From assembly GCF_000155615.1 (NCBI RefSeq), contig NZ_DS989915.1, forward strand, positions 975,695 to 1,019,787: 44,093 nucleotides of DNA. The letters run 5' to 3'. A program made the position numbers and the translations under genes. This document shows positions 41,518-44,093 of this stretch, one piece after another. The first letter of the stretch is position 1, and each line of letters begins with the position of its first letter. Below the pieces are notes generated by a model. That model did no database searches. It was not told the origin of the DNA and was given only the letters and a program-made list of their open reading frames with translations. The DNA is from Alcanivorax sp. DG881. Lineage in GTDB: Bacteria; Pseudomonadota; Gammaproteobacteria; Pseudomonadales; Alcanivoracaceae.

Positions 41518-43772
41518 TTCACCTCCAGCTTCAGGCCTGCATGGGTCGCTAACTGGGCGAACCCGGGGAAGCTGGTGGCCACGTTGGCGCAATCATGAAT
41601 GGTAATGGGGCCAGTGGCGCGCAGGGCGGCCATGGCAAAACTCATGGCGATGCGATGGTCACCATGGGACTGGACCTCACCGCCACCGAACTCACCCCCG
41701 GTGATGCGAATGCCGTCTTCGAACACCTCATGGCTCACGCCCAGCGCGGCCAGGCCATCGGCCATCACCTGGATGCGGTCGGATTCCTTCACGCGCAGCT
41801 CTTCCGCGCCGCGCAGGATTGTCTCGCCTTCGGCGCAGGCCGCAGCGATGAAGATCGCCGGAAACTCGTCGATGGCCAGCGGCACCAGTGCTTCGGGGAT
41901 CTCGATTCCCTTGAGCGGCGCCGCCTTGACGACCAGGTCCGCCACCGGCTCGCCGCCGGCATCTCGCTGATTTTCCAGGCGAATATCCGCCCCCATTAGT
42001 TTGAGAATGTCGATCACGCCGGTGCGTGTGGGGTTGATGCCCACATGCGGCAAGGTCACTTCGCTGTCGGCCGCGATGGACGCCCCCACCAGGAAGAAGG
42101 CGGCGGAGGAAATATCCGCCGGCACTTCCAGCTTGCCGGCAGACAGTGTGCCACCGCCCGTCAGCGCACTGGTGGCGCCGTCACGGCGCACCTCATAGCC
42201 AAAACCGCCCAGCATCCGCTCGGTATGGTCCCGGGTGGGAGCCGGCTCGGTCACCGACGTTTCCCCATCGGCATACAAACCACCCAGCAACACGGCTGAT
42301 TTCACCTGGGCGGACGCCATTGGCAGGTCGTAATGGAAGCCCTTGAGGGGCTGACCGCCACGAATACGCACCGGGGGACGCCCCTGCTCGCCCGTGGTGA
42401 TTTGGGCGCCCATCTCCCGCAGCGGCTTGGCGACACGCTCCATGGGACGTTTGGACAGGGAGGCATCCCCGGTCAGCTCCACATCGAAAGCCTGGCCGGC
42501 CAGCAAGCCAGTCAGCAGGCGCATGGAGGTGCCCGAGTTGCCCATGTACAACGCTTTACCCGGTGCCTTGAGGCCATGCAACCCGACCCCGTGAATCGTC
42601 ACCTGGCCGTTATGGGGGCCTTCAATCACCACCCCCATGTCGCGGAATGCCTGCAAGGTCGCCAGGGCATCCTCCCCTTCCAGGAAGCCTTCTACCTGGG
42701 TCACCCCTTCTGCCAGCGAACCGAGCATGATAGAACGGTGGGACATGGATTTATCGCCGGGCACGCGCAGGCGGCCCTGTAGCTGACCACCCGGTGTTAC
42801 CACAAAAGTGGGATTCTGGGCGGCGTCATTACTGTCTGTCATGGTTACGTCGTCACCTGCACACTGAACATGGTGGGCGCGCGTATAGGAAGTGCGCCCG
42901 TTCATAGCCAAAAAATGGGCCCGGGCGGTGTTCGCCCGAGTCATGATGCCCATCAGGGCATCGGAATCTTCATTTTCCACCGCCTGGCGGAAGCGGCCGA
43001 TGCCATCGCTGAACTGGTCCAGCGCCTGCAGCAAGGCCGCCTTGTTTTCACGAAAGATGTCGTGCCACATCACCGGATCGGAGCTGGCGATGCGGGTGAA
43101 GTCGCGAAAACCGCCGGCAGCATAGCGGAAGATCTCGGTGGAATCTCCCTGCCTGGCCAGCGTGTCCACCAGCGAGAACGCCAGCAGGTGCGGCAAATGG
43201 CTGGTTTCCGCCAGGACCTGGTCGTGGTAATCCGGCGACATCTGCAGCACTTCCGCGCCCATGGCCGTCCAGATGGCCCGCACTTTGGCGGTGGCCGCCG
43301 GGTCGGTGGCATCAGTGGGCGTCAGGATCACCCGGTGATCGCGATACAACTGCGCATCGGCGGCGGTCACACCGCTTTTCTCCTTGCCGGCAATGGGATG
43401 GCCGGGCACAAACCGGGAGAAATGTTCCCCTAACGCTTCACGGGCGGCCGTAACCACGTTGCCCTTCACGCTGCCGCCGTCGGTGACGATGGCCGTGCCG
43501 GACAGGCCCGGTTTCAAAGCCGCCAGCACCTTCCCCATGGCCGACACGGGGGTGGAAACGAACACCAGATCGGCCCCGTCCACGGCCTCGGCAAGATCCT
43601 GACTGCCCTCGTCGACCACGCCCAAAGCGATGCCCTGTTCCAGGGTCCGCTCGGAGCGGGAACCGGCCACGATGGAACGGGCCAGGCCGTTTTCGCGCGC
43701 GGCCGCTGCGAAGGAGCCACCAATCAGCCCCAGGCCAATGACGGCAATGCGATTAAAAATTGGGTCAGACAT
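41514..43772 (-). CDS. tyrA-aroA: Bifunctional prephenate dehydrogenase / EPSP synthase
   Basis: A 752-residue fusion of two aromatic amino acid steps. Residues 1 to ~300 are TyrA with the NAD-binding 'AVIGLGLIGGSFA', 'VPGHPIAGKEKSG' and 'ETSHLPHLLAFSLV'. Residues ~315-752 are AroA with 'VPGDKSMSHRS', 'GNSGTSMRLLTGLLAG', 'DASLSKRPM' and 'GDHRIAMSFA'. The fused form is known from Pseudomonas and relatives. The start ATG 43772 ('MSDPIF') is preferred; the frame continues to 43814 inside the recF-like remnant. It is normally preceded by hisC/pheA in pseudomonads; here a truncated recF-like gene lies directly upstream. Confidence 0.94.
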   Translation of the reverse strand: MSDPIFNRIAVIGLGLIGGSFAAAARENGLARSIVAGSRSERTLEQGIALGVVDEGSQDLAEAVDGADLVFVSTPVSAMGKVLAALKPGLSGTAIVTDGGSVKGNVVTAAREALGEHFSRFVPGHPIAGKEKSGVTAADAQLYRDHRVILTPTDATDPAATAKVRAIWTAMGAEVLQMSPDYHDQVLAETSHLPHLLAFSLVDTLARQGDSTEIFRYAAGGFRDFTRIASSDPVMWHDIFRENKAALLQALDQFSDGIGRFRQAVENEDSDALMGIMTRANTARAHFLAMNGRTSYTRAHHVQCAGDDVTMTDSNDAAQNPTFVVTPGGQLQGRLRVPGDKSMSHRSIMLGSLAEGVTQVEGFLEGEDALATLQAFRDMGVVIEGPHNGQVTIHGVGLHGLKAPGKALYMGNSGTSMRLLTGLLAGQAFDVELTGDASLSKRPMERVAKPLREMGAQITTGEQGRPPVRIRGGQPLKGFHYDLPMASAQVKSAVLLGGLYADGETSVTEPAPTRDHTERMLGGFGYEVRRDGATSALTGGGTLSAGKLEVPADISSAAFFLVGASIAADSEVTLPHVGINPTRTGVIDILKLMGADIRLENQRDAGGEPVADLVVKAAPLKGIEIPEALVPLAIDEFPAIFIAAACAEGETILRGAEELRVKESDRIQVMADGLAALGVSHEVFEDGIRITGGEFGGGEVQSHGDHRIAMSFAMAALRATGPITIHDCANVATSFPGFAQLATHAGLKLEVK

Positions 43773-44060
43773 TCGAGCGCCCACCTTCCTCTGTAGGACT
43801 GCGATCCACCCCAAGCCGGTGCAATTCCTCAGCGGCTAAAACCTCCGCATACAACGTGGCGGCTTCCGCACCATCGCGCACCAGGCGCGACAAACGACCG
43901 CCCCGAAACGAACGACCGCCACTGCCGATAAAGTAAATGGCTTCAAGAACACTGGTCTTGCCGCTGCCATTATCCCCCAGGATCACTTCAGGGACGGGGA
44001 CAAATCCACCTCTGCGCTGCCGTAATTACGGAAATCGCTCAATTGAAGGCGGCTAAGCAT
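43765..44060 (-). pseudogene. recF: Truncated, frameshifted recF-like remnant
   Basis: From ATG 44060 the reading begins 'MLSRLQLSDFRNYGSAEVD' and runs into a stop after 25 codons. Adding one base between 43986 and 43987 restores 'VILGDNGSGKTSVLEAIY' (the RecF Walker A) and 'GGRSFRGGRLSRLVRDGAEA'. The protein then ends at 43765 after about 98 residues, whereas RecF is about 360. The distal part is absent, and the last codons overlap the tyrA start. RecF loads RecA at gaps and is usually encoded near dnaN and gyrB, so this location is odd. Possible causes are a decayed duplicate, a deletion or an assembly junction. Confidence 0.75.
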
Positions 44061-44093
44061 CAGGGGAACAACAGCAAGGGAAAAGGAGAGGGG

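Overview
The window looks like a chromosomal piece from a marine gammaproteobacterium close to Alcanivorax (Oceanospirillales/Pseudomonadales). This is inferred from gene content: a DesT/DesB/DesC fatty-acid desaturation locus, a tyrA-aroA fusion followed by cmk-rpsA-ihfB-lapA-lapB-pyrF, a PA2778/PA2779-type pair, and a selenouridine cluster with an N-terminally extended SelD. It also fits the high-GC coding sequence and dispersed palindromic intergenic repeats. No tRNA, rRNA, CRISPR array, prophage or intact transposase was seen.

Layout. (1) 1-4170: the end of fxsA, a TonB-dependent receptor and a YuiF-type transporter, closed by a clear bidirectional terminator. (2) 4192-9546: an AraC-type regulator, then the acyl desaturase desB and its [2Fe-2S] reductase desC, divergent from the TetR regulator desT. 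Two DesT-like operators sit on a good desC promoter. A MaoC-type dehydratase follows. (3) 9732-17047: a selenium cluster of selU, a PhnD/PhnC/PhnE-like ABC transporter of the type annotated as putative selenate importer, a PhzF-family protein, and an FAD/NAD oxidoreductase-SelD fusion. It is preceded by a striking nested inverted repeat. (4) 17075-26000: the PA2779/PA2778-type pair, a PpiC-like isomerase with a small membrane partner, a secreted metal-dependent phospholipase-like protein, a YjtD-type RNA methyltransferase and an MscK-like channel. (5) 26141-32000: an accessory stretch with small redox genes, lower-GC rhodanese and hydrolase genes, a gene remnant, repeats, a TrmY-type RNA methyltransferase, a SMI1/KNR4 protein and a sterol-desaturase-family protein. 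(6) 32264-36000: the ABC-F protein Uup, a periplasmic aspartoacylase-family protein and a ComEA-like protein. (7) 36078-44060, minus strand: pyrF, lapB, lapA, ihfB, rpsA, cmk, tyrA-aroA, and a truncated recF-like remnant.

How the genes work together. desC and desB should form a two-component aerobic acyl desaturase controlled by DesT. In the selenium block, the transporter would import a selenium oxyanion, SelD would make selenophosphate, and SelU would use it to make 2-selenouridine in tRNA. No selA or selB lies in the window. lapA/lapB (LPS control), ihfB, rpsA, cmk and tyrA-aroA form a conserved housekeeping block.

Quality flags. rpsA carries two single-base deletions 20 bases apart that break its frame. 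The recF-like remnant carries another single-base deletion and ends after about 100 residues. These may be sequencing errors, or in the recF case true decay or misassembly, and should be checked in reads.
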